From Oegoconia quadripuncta (lineage: Eukaryota; Arthropoda; Insecta; Lepidoptera; Autostichidae), in contig OX438743.1 in assembly GCA_949316235.1 (NCBI GenBank), positions 36,611,242-36,675,241 of the forward strand: a stretch of 64,000 nucleotides of DNA. The letters run 5' to 3'. Made by a program: the position numbers and the translations under genes. Below, piece after piece: positions 43,126 to 54,194 of this stretch; position 1 is the stretch's first letter, and each line of letters starts with the position of its first letter. Below the pieces are notes generated by a model. That model saw only the letters and a program-made list of their open reading frames with translations, was not told the origin of the DNA and searched no databases.

Positions 43126-44003
43126 ACATTTCTACCTCGCTAGATTTCGGGCCCGAATAACGTGTTTTGGAGTCTCTGGCTTGATTTGTTTTCTTCTATA
43201 TTTCAAGTTTTCTATATTCTGAATTTTGGTGTATATAAGTAGTTTAATATGTTTCATTAGTAAATAATATTCTTATGTACCTAGTAGTAAGTAATTTTCC
43301 TTCAGAAGAAAGACTTCTGCTGCACCCTATAACTAAGAAAGTACCTTATGTTTATGATAGGTACTATACTAAATCGGTTGCTAAGCTAACCTATACTACA
43401 GAATTAATATATAACTATACCATGAAAGTCGGAAGACGGCGACCATTGGTGACTTTTGATTCCCATATTAATGAATTGATTACGCAAAATACCTTCGATA
43501 ATTACTAGTGTCTCGAACACCAACAAAATATACCCAATAACAAAGGAGAACGAATCCCTTTGAAAACGCGCGACGAAAACACAAGAGAGATGTTTTTGGT
43601 TCACAATGAGACAAACGAATAGAACAAAGGGTTCCAATAGTGAATAGAACATAATATTCAAAACAAACACGCGCTAGGATTATTTTTCAATAGTTACTAA
43701 ACAACGATCTTATAAAGAGTTCTTCATATAACGTTCATGTATAGATAACTATGGTGATAGTCTAGGTTTATGGACATTCACAAGATCTCCTGCTATCGCC
43801 TTGTACCTTGGTCTTATTGTGACTTGATAATCAGCTATGTTATTTCGTAATCCCACAGGCACAACTCGCATCGGAAGTCAAGGTGAGATCCCAAATGATT
43901 ACGAACTTGATGGTCAAAGCCTAAATCCTTGACCAGTTCGTTTGTATGCCAAGCTATTTCACAATTAATAATGAAATATTATTATGCTTTTTGTAATATA
44001 AAA
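43126..44003. other. Unassigned DNA
   Basis: Two overlapping frames of 77 and 88 codons on opposite strands (43275-43670) have no recognisable features. No repeat copy identified. Confidence 0.4.
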
Positions 44004-44144
44004 ACCTGTTTTAAAAAAAGAGCTCGAGTTTCTTGCTTGTTCTTCTTAGAGGAAAATTGCCTTTTGAACAAGCTGTGGCTTTAAAAAATGTAAAATCTGG
44101 CTATTTAATGTGTACCTACAAAATAAAGCATTTTGGACTTTGAC
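44004..44144 (+). mobile_element. LINE 3' tail with compensated stem
   Basis: TTTTAAAAAAAGAGCTCGAG, TTCTTGCTTGTTCTTCTTAG, CCTTTTGAACAAGCTGTGGC, then AAATAAAGCATTTTGGACTT. Stem arms GCTTGTTC (44035) and GAACAAGC (44066) both changed relative to 13.4 kb and still pair perfectly. Confidence 0.8.
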
Positions 44145-44194
44145 CATTGGAAATCTTGCCGCAGATTCCGCTCCGAGCCATACAAATAAGCTTA

Positions 44195-44420
44195 AAGAAT
44201 CGACGTCCTGTTCACCATCATATAAAAAGCTATATCGGCCTCTCCCATAGTGCGATTTGCATCGCTTTCCATGAGACCCCCTGTCTAGCCCCTTAGCAAT
44301 TAGAGATATTTTGGGAGCACCCCACCAATGTTACTCATGTTCGTTTAGTCACCTTTTATGACACCCACGGGAAGAGACGGATTGGCTTGGATTTGCTCTA
44401 CCGTACCTTATGTTTTCCGA
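44195..44420 (+). repeat. GACACCCACGG-type repeat
   Basis: ATAGTGCGATTTGCATCG, CACCTTTTATGACACCCACG and GGGAAGAGACGGATTGG parallel 33110-33300; the intervening parts are diverged. Confidence 0.5.
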
Positions 44421-44780
44421 GCCGTCTCTTAAGTTCTGAATAGTCCAGCTCTAGTCAGATGAGTACTATAGTACATCGAAACAACCTTCAGTACATTTGA
44501 TAGGCTCTTAGACCCGGCTCTTCGTCAATGACTTCTCAATTTTTTGATATTGACTAAGGACTCCGGCAAACGCAGAGCATAAACAAACGCAATAGTAAAG
44601 TTAGGTATTTGTAATTGTAACATACTGTATTAGTGATTCAGATGGTATTAAACTCGTAGGAGTTGAATAATACCTAATATTTTTCATTGACCACGTCGTT
44701 TTAGAGATAATATTTTGTGGACGCAAATATCGAAACTTCATTTTCCACCGAACTTCCGACTCAAAAATGCACTTCGCTAT

Positions 44781-44931
44781 CTAAGGCGAGTATATAAACC
44801 GTTCTAAAGATTGAGATGACCTTAAGTTGACGCTTGAGAATCTGTTGTATATTGAAACAGTTTACAAAAAAACAGTATTAAGACTGAGACGCGATCTCAA
44901 TCTCAAGATCGATTTATTAATACGGCCCTGA
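44781..44931. mobile_element. MITE M6, complete copy
   Basis: CTAAGGCGAGTATATAAACC, AAGATTGAGATGACC, GTTGACGCTTGAGAATCTGT, GCGATCTCAATCTCAAGATC and TATTAATACGGCCCTGAG align end to end with 36922-37073. Confidence 0.8.
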
Positions 44932-45334
44932 GATATAGTTCCGCCAATTTTGATCTGACTTAATTCCACATGAAATGAGTATGAAATTGTAATACCCAAT
45001 GCAATAAAAATGGGTTATTATGGATTTATGTATTTTGCAACTGAAAATATTTTGTCATACTTATAGAAAAGTAAAAGTGGCAAAAGCGATGCCTTCTTAC
45101 AGCTTATGTTAGCTGAAAGCTGCAAACACCTATTCAACATAAAAATATCACCTAAATATATAAGTTCCTGTTAAATTTTTCATCAGTTTAAAACACATGT
45201 CGTAATACCTTAATTTTACATATTTACAAAAACCAAATAAATAATTCATAAATTAAAAAAAATGTGCCAGATCTTGCTGAACCGGAGGCTAAGACGCCAA
45301 GTATGTTTCCGCTTTGAACACAGCATTTCGGTCA

Positions 45335-45430
45335 TCTGAAACTTCGACCTTAGATCTCGAAAATGACGATGAACGCCTGAAACCTGCCGCCCAAGGGATT
45401 CCACTCCAAACGGAAAAAAACTGTACTTAA
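45335..45430 (-). pseudogene. Short LINE RT C-terminal remnant
   Basis: The minus strand reads YSFFPFGVESLG and HRHFRDLRSK, the start of the same C-terminal block seen at 42900. Only about 30 residues are recognisable. Confidence 0.45.
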
Positions 45431-46094
45431 AACCTCGCAATCTCATACAAAAGACTGTAAAACAATGTGCAAACCAAGCGCATTCCAATTCACAGTAATG
45501 CATGCGTTACAAAGAAACCTGATCACTATTAACCAAAACAAACGTGGTCTTCGGCTACATTCCCAGCGAGTTGTGACCGACGACGGCTATAGAATAAATA
45601 AAGTGATAATTGATGACGCCGCAGGGCATTCCCCTTTCACTCGACTTATCAGATGACTGTTATTTGTTTTTATTTTTAAACAACGAAACACTTGTGTTTT
45701 TTTAAGAATTTGTTGGAACCACAACCGGTTGAAAATCTTACTGATATAATTAAAGGGCGTTGCAAAGTCTGTCGTACGAAATATGTAATTAGGTACCAAA
45801 TTTATTAAACTGTAATATAACACTGGTCTTTCAAAGGTGTTGCACTTATCATGGAAGATATACCAGCTATACATACCAGCTGTTGTCATAGAAGTCATAC
45901 CTGCGCCCGCTCGGGTATTAGTTAATCTGTGGCTCAGGTTCGATTGAAGTCCGTTACAATCGTTACATAATAGCAGCTAATAGATAATAGATAAAAATAG
46001 AGTTTCATGTGTTTTGAAACAAAACATCAGAGCATGTGTTGAGTTGCAGATGCATCATTAAAAATACCATGCGTAAATCCCCGAAAGACTGATA

Positions 46095-46255
46095 TCATCT
46101 AAATACACCAAACAACTGTGTTCGAAACGGCTCAACCGATTTTCATGAAACATAAACCTGGCCTAAAGAAAATCGCACTTAAATCGCGGCCAATGACTGG
46201 ACACCACACACACAACACCGTCAAACATTTATGACGCCCGTCATTTTCCAACGGT
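46095..46255 (-). repeat. Dispersed repeat M11
   Basis: GGCTCAACCGATTTTCATGA, AAACATAAACCTGGC, CCAATGACTGGACACCACAC and CACAACACCGTCAAAC are the inverted motifs of 30757-30975. Confidence 0.65.
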
Positions 46256-47816
46256 GGTAAAAAGGAGTACCTATAATAGAAGATTAATTTTATTGAAGAT
46301 ATAGGTTAGTAGTATAGGCATTTATTCTATTCTAAATGTAGAGAATAAATTTGTTACGTTTTATCTTCTGAGGTAACGTCACTTATTTTTATGATACCTA
46401 GAAATAAGGTTCATAGTTTTTCGCATATTTTCTATTAACTTCCATATTTTATCAAAATTTTAATAACCTTGACATTTTTGAAGATATGATGTTTATCTTA
46501 GTAGCAGTAAATAACTGCGCTGAAATTGGAGCTTCTTCATCGCTTCCTCTCGGATATCAAAATATATTTTACCATATTTTAATAATAAACTATAGTGATT
46601 CCGATTCGTCATCATCACTTAGTGCTTTCTGTAAAATAAAATCAATTTCTACATAAAATAAACCTAATCATTAATATAATTTATATTACTAACGAGACAC
46701 TTTCCATCACCTTAATTCACCACAGAAATAAATAAAAAACAACGACCCGATGTCAGAGTTAATATTTTACAAATTTCTGTTTTCAAGCCTGGCAGAGCGC
46801 CCATGCGAGAGCGAGCTGCTACTTGCACACTCTATATTACTAATTATTATATTTTCGAAGGGAACATGCATCAGCCACCTATTCCTCTGCTAATAGATTA
46901 GTCAAAGAAATCCGCCTTGTGGTAATTGGATTTGCACGCCTCGTTGTCTACTACATTTTACTAATAGGTTCATGTCTATCTGTAGAGTAGTGGGAACAGT
47001 CGGACCCAGTTGTTTACCCACTGGACCCGCATGTTAGATAATGACCCATACTCTCTCTCCTAGTGGGGACATCAGGCTCTTGATGTATGTTTCTCTTACG
47101 TACGTTACTCATTCGCTTGTCTGGTAATTTTTGTTTCTTCTTTTCCGCAAATGCTCTTGGACTAGGTAAATTATTGACTTATGTTCCAAGTAAATAATCA
47201 CTGTATTAGATAAATGTCTTTTCATTCCTTGGAATTTCTATATCTTGTGTTTTATTGTGCAGCATAAGTCTGTGATGTGTAACAAGTGAAGGGAAGTGTA
47301 AATATGTGTGAAAGAGCTTTCGTGTTTCCACAAGCAGGCGCCAAAATCATCTACTCGCTGGAGTTATTATTACACTGGACACTAGCTGAAATATCGCCCG
47401 AATAGGTTGACCAATAGTATTAAGAATGAAAATGATCCAAATTAAAACAGTTTTATCTATCAGAGAATATAGGCTTCGTCAGTTGGTTCAGACCATCATA
47501 GTGTTTGGATATTTACAAGTTTGTGCCAAAATCACGCCTATTACTTGAACGAATTTGAATGAAGATACCTAGATAGACCTACTTATCTATATCCTGGATT
47601 AAGATAGATAAGTCTAGAGTAATTTTTATCAATTTTCGTCCCCCCCGCCTCCGTTCCTTTTCCGCGGCTTGGTACCATGTCCCGATCTCTGGATCGACCT
47701 CAGGTACGTAGCACAGGTATTTTCACTCAATTAATTATTTTTAAATTCATTTTCATATTCCTTTTATTCTTGTAATTCAACACTAAAACCTTTCGTTACT
47801 TAAATCTACAGGAACC
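46256..47816. other. Unassigned DNA with one possible mini-exon
   Basis: No repeats of the window recur here. On the minus strand TTTTATTTTACAG precedes a 39-bp open stretch (46590-46628) coding KALSDDDESESL and a stop. A 10-bp inverted pair ACTTATCTAT/ATAGATAAGT lies at 47583-47615. Confidence 0.4.
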
Positions 47817-48046
47817 GCAGTCTCGACATAGACAGCGATCGCTATACCACCGATTTCGGTCGTTAAGTCCTAACAATGTTATTTTAATTGGAGAATTAGA
47901 GTCTTTAGTATCAAAATATCGGTTTCCATTGAAACTACGGTTCAGGCTTCCAACAAAAACCAATATGATTATGAACACTATAACATTTAGAATAAGATCG
48001 TTAGGAGTTAACGACCGAAATCGGTTGCTATCTATGTCGAGACTGC
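47817..48046. mobile_element. MITE M7, TIR GCAGTCTCGACATAGA
   Basis: GCAGTCTCGACATAGA at the left is exactly inverted as TCTATGTCGAGACTGC at the right; ACCGATTTCGGTCGTTAA and TTAACGACCGAAATCGGT follow inside. The left arm has about 12 extra bases (around GCGATCGC). 230 bp; no coding frame of its own; no target duplication seen. Confidence 0.8.
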
Positions 48047-48365
48047 TGGCCCCGGACCCTTATCTTCCTTTATTAAATTTCACGCCCACCTGTTAGCAAT
48101 CTGACCACGGATCCAAGAGCCAGGTTCACTTCGCCCTATGCGGAACACATCCCTACGTCAGCTTGTATGAGATTAAAAGAATATAGTAGTGAGAATATAG
48201 AATCTCATATTTCTTTGTCAGATATTAAAAAGATAGCTAAAAGTTCAGGAAGATCCAGCTATAACTATGCAACATAATAGTACTTTAAGTTTATGCGCCT
48301 ATGTTTATCATACCTGACTGTTGCGACTCGTATTACCTGTACCTTAAACTAGACCACTATTTCAA

Positions 48366-48432
48366 AACGTATCCCGCCTTGGGATATCTTTGACCACCTC
48401 ATTTGGGATAGAGGTCGTGAAGTTATGTATGT
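48366..48432 (-). repeat. Fragment of repeat family Z
   Basis: TTGGGATATCTTTGACCACC and TTTGGGATAGAGGTCGTGAA match 62070-62105. Confidence 0.6.
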
Positions 48433-48804
48433 GTCCCGCCTAAGCTCATTATTATTAATTACCTACAATGGATGCCCTACACACAATTTTAAATGTCGAA
48501 TACATTAAGGTAAAAATTCAGCTATTAAAATAACCAATCGTCCATTTAAAAGTCGATAGCGGTGGACGTCAAATTAAATCGCAGAGAATGGGTCAGTATC
48601 GGCCCGGTTTCCCCACTCCCTGGCAGAGTGCCACCATTTGTTTCCAACAGGACACGCGAGATCCGCCATGTGCATTAATGTTCTGTATGTCGTTGACCGA
48701 TCGTAAGATTAGGCATATTACGAAGGGTCCATGAAACATCGTAATTTTTTTTATATATAAAAAACAGATTAAAATCTTTTATCCCAACTAACCCCAACTA
48801 TCCT

Positions 48805-48997
48805 AACTAATATTATAAATGCGAAAGTTTGTGTATATATGTATGTTCGTTACCTCTTAACGCATAAACTTAGACAGATTTGGATGACATTTGGTTGGTA
48901 GACAGATTAGGACTTGGATTAACATACAGGCATTTTATTTTTCTGAACCGATATTGATGAAATCTTCCACGCGGACGATCGCGGGCGGCAAGCTAGC
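48805..48997 (+). mobile_element. Lep1-like non-autonomous Helitron, complete
   Basis: Starts ACTAATATTATAAATGCGAA, passes CGTTACCTCTTAACGCATAA and TCTGAACCGATATTGATGAA, and ends with a GC-rich CGCGGACGATCGCGGGCGG segment and AAGCTAG. Helitrons move by rolling-circle replication and end CTRR with a 3' hairpin and no TIR; the CTAG end fits. No helicase is encoded, so it depends on a partner in trans. Confidence 0.83.
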
Positions 48998-49539
48998 TAT
49001 TAAATATATGAATTACATAACTACATAGTTACAAGGAGTTTCTTGGGCTTCTACACAAAGGAACACTGTACATTTCGAACGCCATAACAACTTCATAAAA
49101 CTGACCATTTTCATATGTTACCTATGAAAATAAAAGATTAGTGATTGATTGGTTACTAACTTTAAACTACTTAGGCACTTAAATACATTAATAACCAAAA
49201 CACCCGATATTGTATTTCACATATTAGTCGTTTTTATTTAGTTTCGAAGTGGTTTCAGTTAAGCACTTCACACAATGCTACAAGTTTAAAATCCTAGTTC
49301 TTTCGCGATCTGCTTAATTTTAATATCGGCCTGCGACATATAGATGACTCTGCACGACGGTAATATGCCCGTTATCTACATTTTATGGAAATTCTCGTAG
49401 GCGTCGTAAAAGGCGGCTAAGAGATCCATTGAGGTTCCTAAAAACGTTAACCATTGGTGGGCAGCATTCAATGTGGAGCTCGATTACGAGTATGCAATCT
49501 TCAATCAGAATCCAGTTATGGTATTAACACAAATCCTCC

Positions 49540-50225
49540 TAAACCTTTGTATGTTGTATGTAAATGCTGTTGTTGTTCCATCATACATTAGGTCTTTGTA
49601 GGTAGTTCCCATAGTCCATTTAGGAACATTTCGAGTTTCATAGTATCTATTTGCCCTTCTCTATGTCACAGCCGCTTTTGGTTAGTTGTGTAACGAGACG
49701 TTGGATCCCTTTTTGCAGTATTCTCCTTGTTTGTTTCTTTTTCGGTTAATATTTTAAATTCAACATTTGAATTCTGCCTGCTCTTTCACTTTCAGTGTAG
49801 CTTTTTGATTAGTCAGTTCGTAATTTGCCGTTGAAAAGGTTGGTCGTGTACTTTTCTGTTATTTTTGTTTCTATTCTATTTTATTCAGTATAAGAGTATT
49901 CAGTATTTCATCAAGTTATTTGTGTACGTGATACCTTAAAATAAAAGTTGTCACTGACAACGATTTCCAAGTTTTCCCCTGGCTCATCTTCATCTGTCGT
50001 TTTTCTTCATACCGTGGCTTACTCCTGAACATCCTCTACAGCATCAGCCTGGGAGTAGTGCTTCAGTTGTACTTTCACACCAAAGTTGAAGCCAGATTTA
50101 AATCTTTGTATGTTACTATTGGGATTATAAAACGTATCTTATCATGTGCATAGTCAATCTAGCGACATTTATAGTTTCACAGTATCCATCTGTATCTATG
50201 TCACAGCTATGGTTAGTAGTACTTT
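49540..50225. repeat. Diverged direct duplication, spacing about 565 bp
   Basis: CCTTTGTATGTTGTATG...TTTCATAGTATCTATTTGCC...CTATGTCACAGCCGC (49553-49680) resembles ATCTTTGTATGTTACTATTG...TTTCACAGTATCCATCTG...CTATGTCACAGCTATGG (50102-50215). Nature unknown. Confidence 0.5.
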
Positions 50226-50434
50226 CATTTACCCTAACCATGTACATAATAATATAAAGCTATAAATAAAATTATCTAAAAAAAATTTAGGTTTCCTGAA
50301 CATGTAAAGTGGGAACATTTTACTGACATACGCCATCGTGTACAGTATCTTCTAAATGACTCATTCTAAATATTTGGGGGTTATCATAATGTGAATACCT
50401 ACCGTTTACTAAATATTAAGCTTTAACATACATA

Positions 50435-50620
50435 CATAAAGTCACGACCTTCATCCCAAACGAGGCGGTCAGAGATATCCCAAACCTCAGTGTTTGGGTG
50501 CTCTACACATAAGAGTTTAATGCTTGTACCAATATCCATGGTTCACCTAACGAAATATAGGTACAGAAATGCACACGTGACAGGGGGTGAGCCCATCGCC
50601 GTAGAAACGTGCAAATCTCT
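50435..50620 (+). repeat. Dispersed repeat family Z
   Basis: CACGACCTTCATCCCAAACG, GGTCAGAGATATCCCAAACC, GTGTTTGGGTGCTC, CCATGGTTCACCTAACGAAA, CAGGGGGTGAGCCCATCGCC. Other copies or fragments: 27650, 37545, 48366, 56490 and 61965. No TIR or tail identified. Confidence 0.7.
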
Positions 50621-50636
50621 ATAGATTCAAAATAAC

Positions 50637-50670
50637 CTTTTCTTTAAATATCTATATATTTAAAGAAAAG
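50637..50670. other. 15-bp perfect hairpin
   Basis: CTTTTCTTTAAATAT, loop CTAT, ATATTTAAAGAAAAG. AT-rich; located just past a family Z copy. Confidence 0.8.
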
Positions 50671-50910
50671 TTTTTTGAATTGTGTGTCCCACACTCTCTA
50701 CTAGCAAAATTGTTATTTACCATACTTAGATATCTAAAAAGTGTTCACAATAGTGGAAATTAAGAGGAAAACGTTAATAATGACTTGGTCTACTGAAAAA
50801 AATATGTAGTCCTTAACTTGACTTGACTTGAATTTTGATTCATTTCAAACAGGGAAATTATCATTAAATCATTACAAATTTTAATTTAAAGGGGGAAAAT
50901 AATGCCTATA

Positions 50911-51182
50911 TACAGGGCGTCCCACGGCTATGCCACATGGAGGGAAAGTACCTTGAATTTTGTAGATGGAACATTTTACTGAAAGAAGACATTAATTTAA
51001 TTTAAAAAACAATTTAAACTGCATTCATAGATTTTTAAATAAGTACATGGTTGAACCGGGAATCGAACCCTTTATTTATGAAAAAAAAATTACCATGTAG
51101 CTTTATCATACCGATCGAAAGGCTTCATCATAAGGATTATTTTTTGCTAAATAACATAGTGTCAGAAATAAAAGGAAGACCA
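50911..51182 (+). mobile_element. Lone terminal repeat related to the mariner TIR
   Basis: TACAGGGCGTCCCACGGCTA preceded by TATA at 50907-50910. It aligns over its whole ~270 bp with 538-807: GGGAAAGTACCTTGAATTT, GAAAGAAGACATTAATTT, GCATTCATAGATTTTTAAAT, the B-box-like GGGAATCGAACCC, CGATCGAAAGGCTTCATCAT and AAATAACATAGTGTC. No transposase and no opposite TIR follow, so it is a relic of a related, older subfamily. Confidence 0.82.
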
Positions 51183-52718
51183 TATACTCCACTATCCTAT
51201 ACAGTCCACGTTTTTCCCATGCCTTCGCCATCTCGTGCAACTGATTAATAATAATAATCTTTTTTTTTTCCCAAGGTAAACAAATAGCACATAATCTAAG
51301 GTAAATCTATACGCTAAATATGGTACATTATTAAAATATTTGCCTTATGAGAGACTGGTGTCTGTACTAGGAAATACCTGTTTCACAGATCACGCACATT
51401 TTTTGTGAATATTTCCTGGGAAATTTGCACGAAAAGAATCATTGTAAAAGGTGAATTGCTGAAATTTAGAAAGATTCTGGGATTCTAGGTAGTGCACGTT
51501 CACTAAATTCGACGATTATCATGTACTCTTATATAACTATAAGTAACTAAAAATAGCCTTTCTAATTTAACTGACTTAAACAAATTAGTGAGAAGTTAGT
51601 AAGACATTTATGAGCTTTGGCAGACGTAAAATTTCCTAAGAATTTTACAGTCAAAACAAAAGATAAATGTTAAATATAAAAATAGATATAATTTTGTGTG
51701 TAGTTGTATTGTTTCATATTTTATATTCTACTCAAATACCATATCTATTTAATTATATTTATAAATAATATATATATATAGGCAAGTATTTTTTTTATGA
51801 TTAACTGGATACTCCTTTGACCACAGTCTCTCCTGATGGGAAGTGACGATGTGGCCGAATATAAGCACGCGATCTCAGTAGAGTATTCATTAATTTGAAC
51901 AATTTGGACGTTGGAACGTTTGATATAGGTATTACTATAAATATTCTCCTCAAATGTTAATCAAAATTATATAATATTTATATTTATGTGCATGCATAAT
52001 TTTTCTGTGCCATAGCAGGATTTGTTTTTTTTTTTAATAAATGTTTGATACTTATAAATATTTTTAAGATCTTTACGTTAACTTATTTACTGATTTTATA
52101 GGTATATAATACCAGTAATACACACGCCAATAATTTCAATTACAAAGAAGATTGTAATCATTGGGACAGTGCTTATTTCTCCAAAATAAAACAAACAAAG
52201 ATCACGTTTTGCAATGATACCCGCCTTTTTATGACGTGACTGTTTACCACATTTACTTTTATTTAAATTTGCATACAACATTAAAATTCTCACCTCTTTA
52301 ATCGTTTAAAAATTGTCACAGTCACGTATAGTTCCAAATTGAAATAATATGATAATGGAATTTCAAGGGAATTACATATTTAAATCCTGTAGTTTTATTG
52401 ATACCAAATTCAAAATCACTCCTATTTCTTGGAAATTAGCTCTTCCTCCTCGAATAGAATGCTCTTCCGTGAATAAAAACGCATTCCAAAATTTTAAACT
52501 TTCCCATACTAAATACGGGCCGTATGCCTTCTGATTGCGGATGTATTGTCCTTCATATTTCGCTGATATTGACAACATTTCATTCCATTTCACCAGACAT
52601 GTACCTAGTTTTCTTATTATGATGTCAAGAGGCGTTATGTGTACCGGAACGTATTAAAATATCATAGAAGTTATGAAAAAGGAGTACCTTCAATGATATA
52701 GTGGGAAAATGTTATCAT
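51183..52718. other. Unassigned AT-rich DNA
   Basis: Contains a (TA)n stretch at about 51765-51780. Opposite-strand frames of about 60-73 codons at 52349-52593 overlap and have no motifs. Confidence 0.45.
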
Positions 52719-53050
52719 AACCGCCTCCGTGGCTCAATGTAAACAACATTGGGTTTACGATTCGGAGGTCGCGGGTTCGATCCCCAGCGGGTACATGTTT
52801 AGTACTCGGATTGGTTGGTGGTAGGGCATTTTAAATGTCCGCCTGGCTAGCTACCACCATCTTATCTAAATCTGCCGCCAAGGAGCAATGTTAATAGCAT
52901 TGTTGTGTTCCGATTGTCAGAGATAAGATAGCTAGTCCCCCAAATGTGTTGGGGTTTCCGGGTCAGTACACTTCCACTTTCGACCTTGTCTTCACTTAAA
53001 ATCAGGTGTGATTGAGGTCAAGTACCAAACCGTTGTTAATAAAAAAAAAA
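52719..53050 (+). mobile_element. SINE-2, full-length
   Basis: AACCGCCTCCGTGGCTCAAT, GTAAACAACATTGGGTTTAC, B-box GGTTCGATCCCC, CCGCCTGGCTAGCTACCACC, ATTGAGGTCAAGTACCAAAC and a poly(A) end. The best reference copy here. Confidence 0.92.
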
Positions 53051-53094
53051 CAATTTATTAATTATTAATAAATACTGGCGTTAAAATACCTCAG

Positions 53095-53385
53095 CGCTTG
53101 AAGACGAAAGTCTTTAATCATTGTGTGTTACCAATGATGACTTTTGGCACTGAAGGCTCTAAGAGCTGATGGTCGATGGGGCATTAAAGTTCTCGAGTGG
53201 AGATCACGCACCGGCAAGCGCAGCGTAGGACGTCCAAACAAGATGGACAGACGACCTAATAAAAGTCGCGGGAAATCGCTGGATGCAGGTCGTTTTCAAC
53301 CAGTCACTATAGAATTCTATGGAGGAGGCCTATATTCAGCAGTGGACGTCCTATGGCTGGTATGATGATGATGATGAATAATTAC
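53095..53385 (+). pseudogene. RTE-like LINE C-terminus and 3' tail
   Basis: LKTKVFNHCVLPMMTFGTE, then (after a frame change) RADGRWGIKVLEWRSRTGKR and SVGRPNKM, then GGAGGCCTATATTCAGCAGT, GGACGTCCTATGGCTGGTAT and an (ATG)n tail. All are hallmarks of RTE-clade 3' ends. Frameshifts and missing upstream domains make it a dead copy. Confidence 0.85.
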
Positions 53386-53407
53386 ATTACCTATATATAT
53401 CATTGGG

Positions 53408-53655
53408 CATATACAGCGCTATCTAGTTCCACACTAAGCAATTAGGCTTGTGTTGTGGATACCAGATGGTTGATACACTACACAAATACATTTTTTTTTG
53501 TAAATAATTAAATACATATCTAAATGAAAAACATCCATAACTCGGGTACACATGTCTGTATTCATTATACAAACATATGCCCCTAGCGGGATTTGAACCC
53601 GCGGCCTTTTGGTATTGCAGCAGAGTTTCTAACCACTATACCAAACAGGTCGTCA
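53408..53655 (-). mobile_element. SINE-1, full-length
   Basis: CAGCGCTATCTAGTTCCACA, GGATACCAGATGGTTGATAC, CATCCATAACTCGGGTACAC, B-box as GGGATTTGAACCCGC and A-box as CTAACCACTATACCAAACAG. Confidence 0.9.
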
Positions 53656-53970
53656 TCATCTATCATATAACTATGATCTAAGATATGAAAAAAATTGTAT
53701 GATAGTGTAATAGCAGCCAGAGGCTTACCGCCCCGCGTCACCATAAATTTTCGCTTCACATACTGAAAGAGAATTACCATAAAACACATCACGTACTTTA
53801 TTGCAACGTAATACGATTTGAAATACTTTGCTATTAATTAAGTAATTTACAGTACGATTTCATAACAAACCATTAGGTTTGCCGTGCTTTATCTGTGCTT
53901 GGAAATGGATCACTTCTTTTGTTTTTAACCCTCGACGGAAAAAGTTGTTAAAAGATTGACATGTCATATT

Positions 53971-54194
53971 AACCGCCTCCGTGGCTCAATGTAAACAACA
54001 TAGGGTTTACGAATCGGTGGTCGCGGGTTCGATTTTCAACGGGGTACATGTTTTAATACTCAGTTTGGTTGATAGTAAGGCATTTCAAATATCCGCCTGG
54101 CTAGCCTAGTCAGTAAGCTTCCACCCTCGGCCTCGTCTTCACTTAACATCAGGTGTGATTGAGGTCAAGTGCTAACCCGTTTTGCTTAAAAACA
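53971..54194 (+). mobile_element. SINE-2 with internal deletion
   Basis: Head AACCGCCTCCGTGGCTCAAT and GGTTCGATTTTC, then CCGCCTGGCTAGCC joins directly to AGTCAGTAAGCTTCCACCCT; about 110 bp of the body are lost. Tail AGGTCAAGTGCTAACCCGTT. Confidence 0.87.
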
